Shown here one piece after another: positions 40,816 to 48,881 of a DNA stretch of 53,134 bases. The notes beneath the pieces are model-generated. The model had not been told where the DNA came from, did no database searches, and worked only from the letters and a program-made list of their open reading frames with translations. This stretch comes from Candidatus Binataceae bacterium (GTDB taxonomy: Bacteria; Desulfobacterota; Binatia; Binatales; Binataceae), in contig DATGHL010000049.1 in assembly GCA_035308025.1 (NCBI GenBank), forward strand, positions 1-53,134, given 5' to 3'. Positions within the stretch are counted from its first letter, which is position 1. Every line of letters begins with the position of its first letter. The position numbers and the translations under genes are program-made.

Positions 40816-41601
40816 TTAATGCACGATCGCGTGCTGAGCGACGCGCGCGGCCATCAGATAGGTGGCGACCGCGAAGACGATCGCGACGGCGCACGACAAG
40901 CCGAAGTTCGGCATTTCCGCAACGGTACCCGGCTGACTCGTGTACAACGCTTCGCGCAGCGCCGCGACGCCGTAGGTCAGTGGATTCAGCCGCATCGCCC
41001 ATTCTAGCGCGACCGGCGCGCCGCTCACCGGCCAGAATGCTCCCGACAAGAGCCAGATCGGAATCAGAATCAGGTTCATGATCGCGTGGAAGCCCTGGGT
41101 CGATTCAATCCGCCACGCGATCAGCAGCCCAATACTGGTCAGAGCAAAAGCGATGAGCGCCATGATCGCCGCTGACATCAGGACGGCGCCGACGGACAGG
41201 CGAATACCGGCGAGCGGCGCGAGAACAAGGAAGATGCAGCTCGGAACCCAGGCCAGCGTGGTCGCGCCGAGCACCTGGCCCATCACGACGGTCGCGCGCG
41301 AGACCGGCGCGACCAGGACGCCTTGCAAGAAGCCCTCGTGGCGATCCTCGACGGTCGAGATGGTCGCGAAGATCGCGGTGAACAGCAGCACCAGCACGAT
41401 GAAGCCCGGATAGAGGTATTCGAAATAGTTCATGTCGGCGGGCATCCCAGCCGGATGGAACGATCCGGTGAGCCCGGCGCCGAGCAGGAGCCAAAAGACC
41501 AGCGGTTGCAGGAACGAGCCGATAACGCGGCTGCGCTGGCGGCAGAAGCGCGTGATTTCGCGCAGCCACAGTGTGCCGGCGCCGAGAAGTGCATTGCTCA
41601 A
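40816..41601 (-). CDS. ABC-2 type transporter permease
   Basis: 261 residues with about six transmembrane helices (for example VIGSFLQPLVFWLLLGAGLTGSF, FIVLVLLFTAIFATIS, IPIWLLSGAFWPVSG). The ABC-2 signature is in the EGFLQGVLVAPVSRATVVMGQVLGATTLAW stretch and in the final LNPLTYGVAALREAL. Such permeases export drugs, polysaccharides or lipids. Its ATG overlaps the stop of the ATPase gene by four bases (ATGA at 41601-41598), so the two make one transporter. Confidence 0.9.
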   Translation of the reverse strand: MSNALLGAGTLWLREITRFCRQRSRVIGSFLQPLVFWLLLGAGLTGSFHPAGMPADMNYFEYLYPGFIVLVLLFTAIFATISTVEDRHEGFLQGVLVAPVSRATVVMGQVLGATTLAWVPSCIFLVLAPLAGIRLSVGAVLMSAAIMALIAFALTSIGLLIAWRIESTQGFHAIMNLILIPIWLLSGAFWPVSGAPVALEWAMRLNPLTYGVAALREALYTSQPGTVAEMPNFGLSCAVAIVFAVATYLMAARVAQHAIVH

Positions 41602-42596
41602 CTGCCGGCCTCCGCGGAATTCCAGGTAAACCTGCGGCCGGTCAGGTGGACGAAAACGTCCTCGAGTGTGGGCTTGCCGAAGTACACCGATTCGATTTCG
41701 GGACCAAACGCCTCGACCACGTCGCGCACCAGCTCGTGGCCGCGTGCGCGCTCGATGCGGAGCGTGCCGTCGACCAACGCCGCCTTGACGTGCATCCGCG
41801 CTTCGACCTTGGCGCGCAGCGTCTCGGGGTCGATTGCGCGGATCACGACGACGTCGCCGCCGACTCGCGACTTGAGCTCACCCGGCGGCGCAAGCGCGAC
41901 CATCCGCCCCTCATCGAGCAGGCCGATCCGATCGCAGCGGTCGGCCTCTTCCATATGATGGGTGGTCAAGACGATCGTGATGCCGTCCTGATCGCGGAGC
42001 GTCGTGAGATAGTTGAGGAACTCGCGCCGCGCGATCGGATCGAGTCCGGTGCTGGGTTCGTCGAGAATCAACAGCTCGGGCTGATGGAGCAGCGCCTTGG
42101 CCAATTCGACACGCCGGCGCAGGCCGCCCGATAGGGTTTCGACCAGTTCGCCGGCGCGCGCGGTCAGGTCGACCCGCTCGAGCATCGCGGCCGACCGTGC
42201 GCGCAGATGCGCGCCGCTCATGCCGTAGAGGCGACCGTGATGCGCCAGGTTTTCGGCGACGGTCAGCTTGCCGTCCACACTCGGATGCTGAAAGACCACG
42301 CCGAGGCGGCGGCGGAGCGCGGCCGTAGCAGTGCGCAGATCGCAGCCCAGAATGCGAGCGTCGCCGGCCTGTATGGGCACGAGGGTCGAGAGCAGCTTGA
42401 ACAGTGTGGTCTTGCCGCCACCGTTGGGTCCGAGCAGGCCGAAGATTTCACGCTCGGCGATCACGCAACTGATAGCCTCGAGCGCGCGGCGCTCGCCGTA
42501 GTTGAAACTGATCTCGCTCAGCTCGATGGCCACGGACGCAGCCGACGGCCGATCGTCGAGGCCGAGTGCGGCCGGAGCTGGAAACGTGGCGGTCAT
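41598..42596 (-). CDS. ABC transporter ATP-binding protein
   Basis: 332 residues. Walker A is LLGPNGGGKTTLFKLLS, the Q-loop region GVVFQHPSVDGKLTV, the signature LSGGLRRRVELAKALLHQP, Walker B LLILDEPSTGLDP and the switch His in VLTTHHMEEADRCD. The C-terminal extension (about 90 residues) is usual in DrrA-type export ATPases. Partner of the permease encoded immediately downstream. The N-terminal 15 residues before LELSEISFNYGERRALEAIS are variable. Confidence 0.93.
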   Translation of the reverse strand: MTATFPAPAALGLDDRPSAASVAIELSEISFNYGERRALEAISCVIAEREIFGLLGPNGGGKTTLFKLLSTLVPIQAGDARILGCDLRTATAALRRRLGVVFQHPSVDGKLTVAENLAHHGRLYGMSGAHLRARSAAMLERVDLTARAGELVETLSGGLRRRVELAKALLHQPELLILDEPSTGLDPIARREFLNYLTTLRDQDGITIVLTTHHMEEADRCDRIGLLDEGRMVALAPPGELKSRVGGDVVVIRAIDPETLRAKVEARMHVKAALVDGTLRIERARGHELVRDVVEAFGPEIESVYFGKPTLEDVFVHLTGRRFTWNSAEAGS

Positions 42597-42613
42597 CCGA
42601 GGGCGGGGCGGCC

Positions 42614-43021
42614 TTATTTTTCGCCGTCGCCCTTGACGAAGTTCAGCGACGCGGAGTTCATGCAGTAGCGCAAGCCGGTCGGCCGCGGACCGTCCTCGAA
42701 GACGTGGCCCAGATGGGCGCCGCAGCGCGAGCAGGTGACCTCGGTCCGCCGCATCCCGTACGAACGGTCCTCGGTATTCTCGACCTTCGACTGATCGAGC
42801 GGCGCGTAAAAGCTCGGCCAGCCGCAGCCGGAGTCGTATTTGGTCTCGGAGGAGAACAGTTCATTGCCGCAGCATACGCAGAGAAACATGCCCTGATCAT
42901 GCAGGTCGTAGTACTTGCCCGTGAAGGCGGGCTCGGTGCCTTTTTTGCGCGCGACCTGGAACTGCTCAGGGGTCAGCAACTGGCGCCATTCCTCGTCGGT
43001 TTTTTCAATTTTTTCGCTCAT
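42614..43021 (-). CDS. msrB: Peptide-methionine (R)-S-oxide reductase
   Basis: 135 residues from [21 protein letters not shown]. Two zinc CxxC pairs (CVCC and CSRC), the GCGWPSFY motif, [22 protein letters not shown] and the catalytic [11 protein letters not shown] are all present; the active residue is Cys and not Sec. It repairs oxidised methionine. The start at 43021 is favoured by homologues; an ATG three codons upstream is also possible. Confidence 0.95.
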   Translation of the reverse strand: MSEKIEKTDEEWRQLLTPEQFQVARKKGTEPAFTGKYYDLHDQGMFLCVCCGNELFSSETKYDSGCGWPSFYAPLDQSKVENTEDRSYGMRRTEVTCSRCGAHLGHVFEDGPRPTGLRYCMNSASLNFVKGDGEK

Positions 43022-43187
43022 CGATTTCAACTTCCTCGCGGATTCTTACTTGCGGGCCTGAGTAGAGTGCGGCGCGCGCCGTCCCAATCAATGATGGCAC
43101 AAATGATTCGGTGCTCGAAGAAGGTCTTGCGTGTACTCGCATCCCACCCTTGATGCGCGCACAACTTGAGTGGGAAGCTGGGCGCTG

Positions 43188-44135
43188 CTAACGACGGAGC
43201 GAGCGCGCCTCGACCGGTGAGCCGATGCCGGCGATACGCAGACGCCAGCGGGCGCGGCGCGCGATCGCGCCGGGCGGGCCGAGCTGCTCGAGTTGGCGTT
43301 CGAGCACCATCCTGAGCTCGCGATTGAGACGTTCGATTTCAGCTTCTTCGGCGAGCTTGGGCCGCTCCTGGCCGTCGTGAAGACCGCGGCGGCGGCGACC
43401 ATAGAGTTCCTGGAGGCGGAGCTCGACTTTGGCCAACGCGGTGCGGTAGCGATAGTCGAGGCGGCGCATCGATTCGTTCGCCTCAGCGACGGCGCGAAAA
43501 CGGCTGCGCAGCAGCCACCATTCGATCAACGCCAGCAGCATCGCGCCGACGGCGAGAAGTCCCAGAGCACCGGAAATGTAGGCGGCGGCGCGCCACCAGG
43601 TCAAAAGACGCAACGCATGGCCGGTTTGGCCGACGAAGGTTTCCAGCTCGTTGGTGCGTGTGCGGGCGGCGGCCAGCCGCTGATCTGCGGCCTGCGCGCC
43701 GTATGTCGCATCCTGCAGTGCGCGCTGGAGCCGTGCGATCTCGGCGGTCAGTTCACGTTCGTGGGCGACCGCCGGGTTGGGGATGCGGAGCACGCGTCCG
43801 ACTTCAAGATCGGTCTCCTCGGTGACGTGATTGATGCGGGTCAGGTCCGTGACGGCGAGGCCGAACTGATTTGCGATCGCGCCGAGTGTGTCGCCCTCTC
43901 GAATCGCATAAGGAAAGGTCGCGCGCGGCGGTAGTGGCGCCGCCTCGACGGATTCATCGCGGGCAGTCGTCGCGTGTGAGGTGGTATGGGTCGTCGGCGA
44001 CGGCTCGATTGATTCCTCGGACAGGGCATTGGCGGGAAGGCGACAGACCAGCAGCGCGAGCATCGTCGCGGCCGCAGTCGCCAGCAGACGGCCCGGCAAG
44101 AGCGCCCGGCCGCTGTTGATTGCGATTGAGTCCAA
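43188..44135 (-). CDS. LysM-domain protein with transmembrane helix and coiled coil
   Basis: 315 residues if a TTG at 44135 is used; an ATG at 44063 gives a shorter signal (MLALLVCRLPANA). A LysM domain (FPYAIREGDTLGAIANQFGLAVTDLTRINHVTEETDLEVGRVLRIP) for peptidoglycan binding is followed by a helical coiled coil (LTAEIARLQRALQDATYGAQAADQRLAA), a membrane helix (WWRAAAYISGALGLLAVGAMLLALIEWWL) and a second cytoplasmic coil (AEEAEIERLNRELRMVLERQLEQL). It may connect the wall with the membrane. The frame remains open far upstream only because of GC bias. Confidence 0.7.
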   Translation of the reverse strand: MDSIAINSGRALLPGRLLATAAATMLALLVCRLPANALSEESIEPSPTTHTTSHATTARDESVEAAPLPPRATFPYAIREGDTLGAIANQFGLAVTDLTRINHVTEETDLEVGRVLRIPNPAVAHERELTAEIARLQRALQDATYGAQAADQRLAAARTRTNELETFVGQTGHALRLLTWWRAAAYISGALGLLAVGAMLLALIEWWLLRSRFRAVAEANESMRRLDYRYRTALAKVELRLQELYGRRRRGLHDGQERPKLAEEAEIERLNRELRMVLERQLEQLGPPGAIARRARWRLRIAGIGSPVEARSLRR

Positions 44136-44209
44136 TGGATTTAAGCGTAATAGAATCGCCGGGCGATGCAAACGCGAAATTCGCGACCGCGCGCGCACCT
44201 GCGCTTGAC

Positions 44210-44941
44210 TCAAGGAGCGGCGAAGTACGTCAGAATTTCGCGATTGCCGGTAGCGCCGGTTATCGGCGAATCGATTGAACCGCCGAATTCGAGACCGAGA
44301 GCCGCGGCGGCGTTGACGATGTCGCGCAAGGCGGCTTCGCGCAGGGCGGGGTCGCGCACGAGCCCGCCTTTGCCGACCTTCCCGCGGCCAACCTCGAATT
44401 GCGGCTTCACCAGGGCCAGAATCTCGCCCGGATGCGCGAGCAGCCCAACGACCGCGGGCAATACGAGCCGCAGCGAGATGAAGCTCGTATCGATCACTAT
44501 GAGCTCGGGCGGCCAAGGCAGATCAGCCGGGCGGACGCCGCGGATGTTGGTGCGGTCCATCACGGTGACGCGCGGGTCGGTGCGCAGATGCTCGGCGAGT
44601 TGGCCGTAGCCGACATCGAGCGCGATGACGTGAGCCGCGCCGCGGCGCAACAGAACGTCGGTGAAGCCGCCGGTCGAGGCGCCGACGTCGAGCGCGCAGC
44701 GTCCGACCACGGGGGTCGCGAAGCGCTCGAGCGCGGCGAGCAGCTTGTACGCGCCGCGGCTCGCATATTCGCGTGCGCCGCGGACCAGCTCGATCGGGAC
44801 GGAATCGTCCACCTTGAGATCAGGTTTGGCCGAGGGCCGGGAATTGACGCGGACGCGGCCGGCCATGATCAGGCGCTGGGCGGCTTCGCGGCTCTCGGCG
44901 AGTCCGCGCCGCGTCATCTCCAGATCGAGCCGTGAGCGCAT
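44210..44941 (-). CDS. tlyA: TlyA-family rRNA methyltransferase
   Basis: 243 residues. An S4 RNA-binding domain (RSRLDLEMTRRGLAESREAAQRLIMAGRVRVNSRPSAKPD) precedes the FtsJ-like methyltransferase with SRGAYKLLAALERF, the SAM motif ALDVGASTGGFTDVLLRRGAAHV and the later IDTSFISLRLVLPAV. TlyA 2'-O-methylates 16S/23S rRNA and affects capreomycin sensitivity in mycobacteria. The ATG at 44941 fits the family; homologous genes follow xseB in many bacteria, as here. Confidence 0.95.
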   Translation of the reverse strand: MRSRLDLEMTRRGLAESREAAQRLIMAGRVRVNSRPSAKPDLKVDDSVPIELVRGAREYASRGAYKLLAALERFATPVVGRCALDVGASTGGFTDVLLRRGAAHVIALDVGYGQLAEHLRTDPRVTVMDRTNIRGVRPADLPWPPELIVIDTSFISLRLVLPAVVGLLAHPGEILALVKPQFEVGRGKVGKGGLVRDPALREAALRDIVNAAAALGLEFGGSIDSPITGATGNREILTYFAAP

Positions 44942-44973
44942 AGGGCTAAATCGTTGCGCGCAACAGCTCGGGA

Positions 44974-45288
44974 TCAAAAGGGAATATCGTCGTCATCCTT
45001 TGGTCCGTTCCGGGTCGTGGCTGGAGACTGGCCATTGGCGAGGTCCGCGGCTGAGTCGTCACGTTCAAACGGCGCGCTATTCAGCTCGCCGTGCGGGCCG
45101 CGGGTGAGGATTTCCACGCGCCGGTCCACCTGATCGAGCTTCTGATTGAGCGAGCGCACGAGTGCGACGCCGCGCTCGAAGGCGCTGATCGAATCCTCAA
45201 GCGAGAGCTCGCCGGAATCGATGCGCGTGACGACGGCCTCGAGGTCGGCCAGTTCGTCTTCGAATTTTCGCTCGGAGTTGACAGCCAT
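44974..45288 (-). CDS. xseB: Exodeoxyribonuclease VII small subunit
   Basis: 104 residues from MAVNSERKFEDELADLEAVVTRIDSGELSLEDSISAFERGVALVRSLNQKLDQVDRRVEIL, the full XseB helical hairpin. The C-terminal tail (GPKDDDDIPF) is acidic. Small subunits of this length coat the XseA leg helices. It lies 12 bases downstream of xseA. Confidence 0.93.
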   Translation of the reverse strand: MAVNSERKFEDELADLEAVVTRIDSGELSLEDSISAFERGVALVRSLNQKLDQVDRRVEILTRGPHGELNSAPFERDDSAADLANGQSPATTRNGPKDDDDIPF

Positions 45289-45300
45289 GCACAATGCTCC

Positions 45301-46659
45301 TCAAGGATCTCGTTGTATGACTGCGGCGCGGAGGCGGCCGCGCGCGAGGCGGAGAATGAGCTCGTCGCCGAGCGCAACCGGGCCGGCGTCGGTGACGACG
45401 CGGCCGTCGCGCGGATCGGTGACCACGGCGTAGCCGCGTTCGAGCACGCGCAGTGGCGAGATCGCGTCGAGCCGACGCGCCTCCGCGGCGAGCCGCGCGC
45501 GGGCGACCTCCAGACGCACCCGCATCACAGCCGTGAGCCGCGCCGAATCCATCGCCAGGCGGAGCCGCTGCTCGCGGGCGAGGGCGGCGGGACTGCGGAG
45601 CCGCGCGCGCATCTCGTGCAAGCGACTGCGGCTGGCGGCGAGCCGAATCGCGATCGCGCGGCTGAGATCCGCCGCGGCCTCGTCGACACGCTGCCGAATC
45701 TGGCGGATGAGGCCTTGAGGATCGCGCAGGCGCGCTTCGAGTTGGCCGAAATGGCGGCGATGAGCCGCGAGCGCCAGTCGCATCGAGCCCGCCATCGCCG
45801 CGCCCAGTTCGTCGAGGCGGCGGCGCAGGTCGTCTTTCACCGGCACGACCAATTGCGCGGCGGCGGTCGGGGTTGGCGCGCGCAGGTCGGCGGCAAAGTC
45901 GGCAATCGTGTAATCGATTTCGTGGCCGACCGCAGAGATCACCGGAACCGCGGAGCGACGAATCGCGCGCGCGACGACTTCCTCATTGAAGGGCCAGAGA
46001 TCTTCGAGGGAACCGCCGCCGCGGCCGACGATAATGACTTCGGCGCGCGCGTCGCGGCTGAGATCGTCGAGCGCCGCGGCGATTTCCGCGGCAGCTTTGG
46101 GACCCTGGATCAGCGCTGGGCGCACGATGACATGCAGATTCGGAAAACGATCAAAAAGCACGCGGAGCATGTCGTATAGCGCCGCCCCGCCGAGCGCCGT
46201 GACGATGCCGATGCTGCGCGGCAAGAGCGGCAACGGACGCTTGCGCTCGGGATCGAACAGCCCTTCGCCGCTGAGCCGCTGCTTGAGCTGCTCGAAGGCG
46301 GCCTGGAGCGCGCCGAGTCCGCGCGGTTCGAGCTCCTCGGCGTAAAGCTGAAGCGTCCCGCGCGCCTCATACAGATTGACCCGTCCTCGCACGAGGACTT
46401 GCATCCCGTTCTCGAGGCTGAAGCGGAGGCGGCGCGCGGCCGTACTGAACATCACGACGCTGATGGCGCTGCGCGAGTCCTTGAGCGTGAAATAGAGATG
46501 GTTCGAGGGTGCGAGGCGGGCGTTCGAGACCTCACCGACGACCCAATATTCGCCGAGGTTTACTTCGAGGGTCTCGCGCACCGCGCGGACGAGTTGCGTG
46601 ACGTTGAGCGCGACCCGTCGGGGCGTCTCGCGCAGCGCGAATTCCAGTTGCCCGGCCAT
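45301..46659 (-). CDS. xseA: Exodeoxyribonuclease VII large subunit
   Basis: 452 residues. The N-terminal OB-fold (YWVVGEVSNARLAPSNHLYFTLKDSRSAISVVMF) precedes the catalytic domain with FDPERKRPLPLLPRSIGIVTALGGAALYDML, EVIIVGRGGGSLEDLWPFNEEVVARAI and SAVGHEIDYTIADFAADLRAPTPTAAAQL. A long coiled coil with an ARLRDPQGLIRQ repeat follows. XseAB degrades single-stranded DNA. The ATG at 46659 matches the family N-terminus. Confidence 0.95.
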   Translation of the reverse strand: MAGQLEFALRETPRRVALNVTQLVRAVRETLEVNLGEYWVVGEVSNARLAPSNHLYFTLKDSRSAISVVMFSTAARRLRFSLENGMQVLVRGRVNLYEARGTLQLYAEELEPRGLGALQAAFEQLKQRLSGEGLFDPERKRPLPLLPRSIGIVTALGGAALYDMLRVLFDRFPNLHVIVRPALIQGPKAAAEIAAALDDLSRDARAEVIIVGRGGGSLEDLWPFNEEVVARAIRRSAVPVISAVGHEIDYTIADFAADLRAPTPTAAAQLVVPVKDDLRRRLDELGAAMAGSMRLALAAHRRHFGQLEARLRDPQGLIRQIRQRVDEAAADLSRAIAIRLAASRSRLHEMRARLRSPAALAREQRLRLAMDSARLTAVMRVRLEVARARLAAEARRLDAISPLRVLERGYAVVTDPRDGRVVTDAGPVALGDELILRLARGRLRAAVIQRDP

Positions 46660-46834
46660 CGTTGAGCAGGCTAGCACGCGGAGGGGGTGAAGCGGAGTCG
46701 GCGCCAGGGAATCGCCACAGAGCTTAAATCGATGAAATCCAGTTGCGCACGGGTTTGCGCGTGGAGCGCGGCGACACGAGCAGGATGGTCGCGCCATGCC
46801 GTGCTTCGCGCTTCAAATCGCGGCGTCCGGTGGG

Positions 46835-46868
46835 TTGACTCTGTATACATAAATCTCTATAAATATAG
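46835..46868 (+). promoter_or_regulatory. arsR promoter with overlapping operator
   Basis: TTGACT (46835-46840) and TATAAA (46858-46863) are spaced by exactly 17 bases. The -10 box overlaps the dyad CTATAAATATAG (46857-46868), a plausible ArsR operator. The expected start of transcription is only a few bases before the ATG at 46873, so the mRNA is close to leaderless. Confidence 0.7.
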
Positions 46869-46872
46869 AACT

Positions 46873-47256
46873 ATGAAGAAATCAGCGGTGATCGGCGCGC
46901 TGGGCGCGCTGGCGCAGGAGACCCGGCTGGATATTTTTCGCCTGCTGGTGCAGAAGGGGCCCGAGGGCCTGCCGGCGGGCGAGATCGGGACGCGGCTGGG
47001 GCAGCCGTCGCCGACGCTATCGTTTCACCTGAATCAGCTCAAGTTCGCCGGGCTGGTGAGCTCGCGGCGCGCCAGCCGGTCGATCATCTACAGCGCCAAC
47101 TTCAAGCTGATGACCGCATTGCTTGGTTACCTGACCGAAAATTGCTGCGGCGGGCGGCCTGAGCTCTGCGCTCCGGCCAGCTTGTCCGGCTGCGAATCGG
47201 AGTGCGCGCCACAATCAACGATTGCAACCAGAAAAACTCGGAGGGTATCGGGATGA
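46873..47256 (+). CDS. arsR: ArsR-family metalloid-responsive repressor
   Basis: 127 residues. The winged helix comprises LAQETRLDIFRLLVQKGPEGLPAGEIGTRLGQPSPTLSFHLNQLKFAGLVSSRRASRSIIYSANF. Metalloid-binding cysteines lie C-terminally in ENCCGGRPELCAPASLSGCESEC rather than in the DNA-recognition helix (the ELCVC type of E. coli), so this is the C-terminal-binding class. It represses the ars operon and dissociates on arsenite binding. Its stop overlaps the next start by ATGA at 47253. Confidence 0.93.
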   Translation: MKKSAVIGALGALAQETRLDIFRLLVQKGPEGLPAGEIGTRLGQPSPTLSFHLNQLKFAGLVSSRRASRSIIYSANFKLMTALLGYLTENCCGGRPELCAPASLSGCESECAPQSTIATRKTRRVSG

Positions 47257-47760
47257 AACGCTTTCACGCTCACGTCATGGTTGAGGACCTGGAGTCCTCG
47301 GTGCGCTTTTACTCGACACTGTTCGGGACTGAACCGGTCGTGCTGAAAGCCGAAGTGGATGCTCGATGATCCGCGGGTGAACTTTGCGATCACCGCGGGA
47401 GCGTCAGTCACCGGGCTCGACCATCTGGGGCTGCAGGTCGATTCGGATGAGGAGCTGACGATAATCGCGGGGCGCCTGGAAGCCGCCGGGCAGTCAGTGA
47501 GGAAGCAGGAGAATGCATCGTGCTGCTATGCGCGCGGCAACAAGGGCTGGGTCGCCGATCCGAGCGGGATTTCGTGGGAGACGTTTTATACCTTCGGTGA
47601 GAGCACGGTTTACGGCGCCGATGTTGTATCGCGTCCGGCAACACCGAAAGGGCCGGTGGAGGAGGCGTGCTGCGCGCCCGCGCCCTCGGCGAGCAGCGCC
47701 TGTTGCTCCGGATCGCAGACGCAACAACGGGCTTGGTGCGGAGGAGATCCGGGGAAATGA
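47253..47760 (+). pseudogene. arsI: ArsI/CadI-type VOC protein, frameshifted
   Basis: From the ATG at 47253 (GGAGGG eight bases upstream) the frame reads MKRFHAHVMVEDLESSVRFYSTLFGTEPVVLKAE and then hits TGA. The family continuation KWMLDDPRVNFAI, then GLDHLGLQVDSDEE and ASCCYARGNKGWVADP, is in the +1 frame from 47353 and ends in TGA at 47760, after a cysteine-rich tail (ACCSGSQ). Family members read roughly LK-x-DYAKWMLDDP, so about eight bases are missing around 47352. ArsI cleaves C-As bonds of organoarsenicals; CadI is cadmium-induced. Either a real mutation or a sequencing/assembly error; the rest of the gene and both ATGA couplings are intact. Confidence 0.8.
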
Positions 47761-48881
47761 GTGCAAGTATCGCAGTGGCGCCGGCGTCGATATTGCGCCG
47801 GCTTTCGTTCCTCGATCGCTATCTCACGCTGTGGATTTTTCTCGCGATGGCGGCCGGGATCGGGCTCGGCGCCGTTTTCCCCGGGATGAAGGCGGCGTTT
47901 GATCGCATGAGCGTCGGCACGACCTCGCTGCCGATTGCGCTCGGCCTCATCTTGATGATGTATCCGCCGCTGGCGAAGGTGAACTACGACGAGTTGGGCG
48001 ACGTTTTCCGCGATGTGAAAATTTTAGTCTTGTCGCTGGTGCAGAACTGGATCATCGGTCCGATTCTGATGTTCGCGCTCGCCGTGATTTTTCTGCGCGA
48101 CCGCCCGGAGTACATGGTCGGCCTGATCATGATCGGGCTGGCGCGCTGTATCGCGATGGTCATCGTGTGGAACGATCTGGCGGAGGGCGATTCGGATTAC
48201 TGTGCCGGGCTGGTGGCCTTCAATTCGATCTTTCAGGTGCTGTTTTTTTCGCTCTACGCCTTCGTGTTCATCACCGTGTTGCCGCACTGGCTCGGCCTCG
48301 GCGGCGCGATTGTCCACGTCACGATCGGGCAGATCGCCGAGAGCGTCGGCATCTACCTCGGCGTGCCATTTGTCGCGGGCCTCGGCACGTGGATGATTCT
48401 GACCAGGACTAAGGGCAAGAGTTGGTATCGGCAACGGTTCATTCCGAAGATCAGTCCGCTGACGCTGACGTTTCTGCTGTTCACGATCGTCGTAATGTTC
48501 TCGATTAAGGGCGCGGCGATCGTGCGGATGCCGCTCGACGTGGTGCGCATCGCGGTGCCGCTGCTGCTCTATTTTACGATTATGTTCGCGGTCTCGTTTG
48601 CGCTGAGCAGGCGGGTCGGGGCGACTTATCCGCAGTGCGCGACGCTATCGTTCACGGCGGCCTCCAACAATTTTGAACTGGCGATCGCGGTGGCGGTCGC
48701 GACCTTCGGGATCGATAGCGGCGCGGCGTTCGCGGCGGTAATCGGGCCGCTAATCGAGGTTCCGGTAATGATCGGGCTGGTGGATGTCGCGCGCTGGGCG
48801 CGGGCGAGGGTTTTTCAGGCACCGCCGGCCGCCGTCGAAGACGCTCGGTTCATCGCGTCGGGCCGCGATGGTGATAGCTAG
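47757..48881 (+). CDS. acr3: ACR3-family arsenite efflux transporter
   Basis: 374 residues with about ten transmembrane helices. The start [38 protein letters not shown] is typical. The functional cysteine lies in [23 protein letters not shown], and [20 protein letters not shown] near the end is the ACR3 signature. It extrudes arsenite using proton motive force. The ATG overlaps the stop of arsI (ATGA). Its stop shares a CTAG with the convergent beta-helix gene. Confidence 0.95.
   Translation: MSASIAVAPASILRRLSFLDRYLTLWIFLAMAAGIGLGAVFPGMKAAFDRMSVGTTSLPIALGLILMMYPPLAKVNYDELGDVFRDVKILVLSLVQNWIIGPILMFALAVIFLRDRPEYMVGLIMIGLARCIAMVIVWNDLAEGDSDYCAGLVAFNSIFQVLFFSLYAFVFITVLPHWLGLGGAIVHVTIGQIAESVGIYLGVPFVAGLGTWMILTRTKGKSWYRQRFIPKISPLTLTFLLFTIVVMFSIKGAAIVRMPLDVVRIAVPLLLYFTIMFAVSFALSRRVGATYPQCATLSFTAASNNFELAIAVAVATFGIDSGAAFAAVIGPLIEVPVMIGLVDVARWARARVFQAPPAAVEDARFIASGRDGDS

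Noticed and set aside
44136..44516. N-terminal extension of the LysM protein across tlyA
   Set aside because: Arg-rich shadow of the antiparallel reading of tlyA codons; it would bury the signal peptide.
45091..46179. 362-codon plus-strand frame opposite xseB/xseA
   Set aside because: GC-driven shadow: Arg/Ala/Asp-rich with no conserved motifs, and the opposite strand encodes intact XseA.
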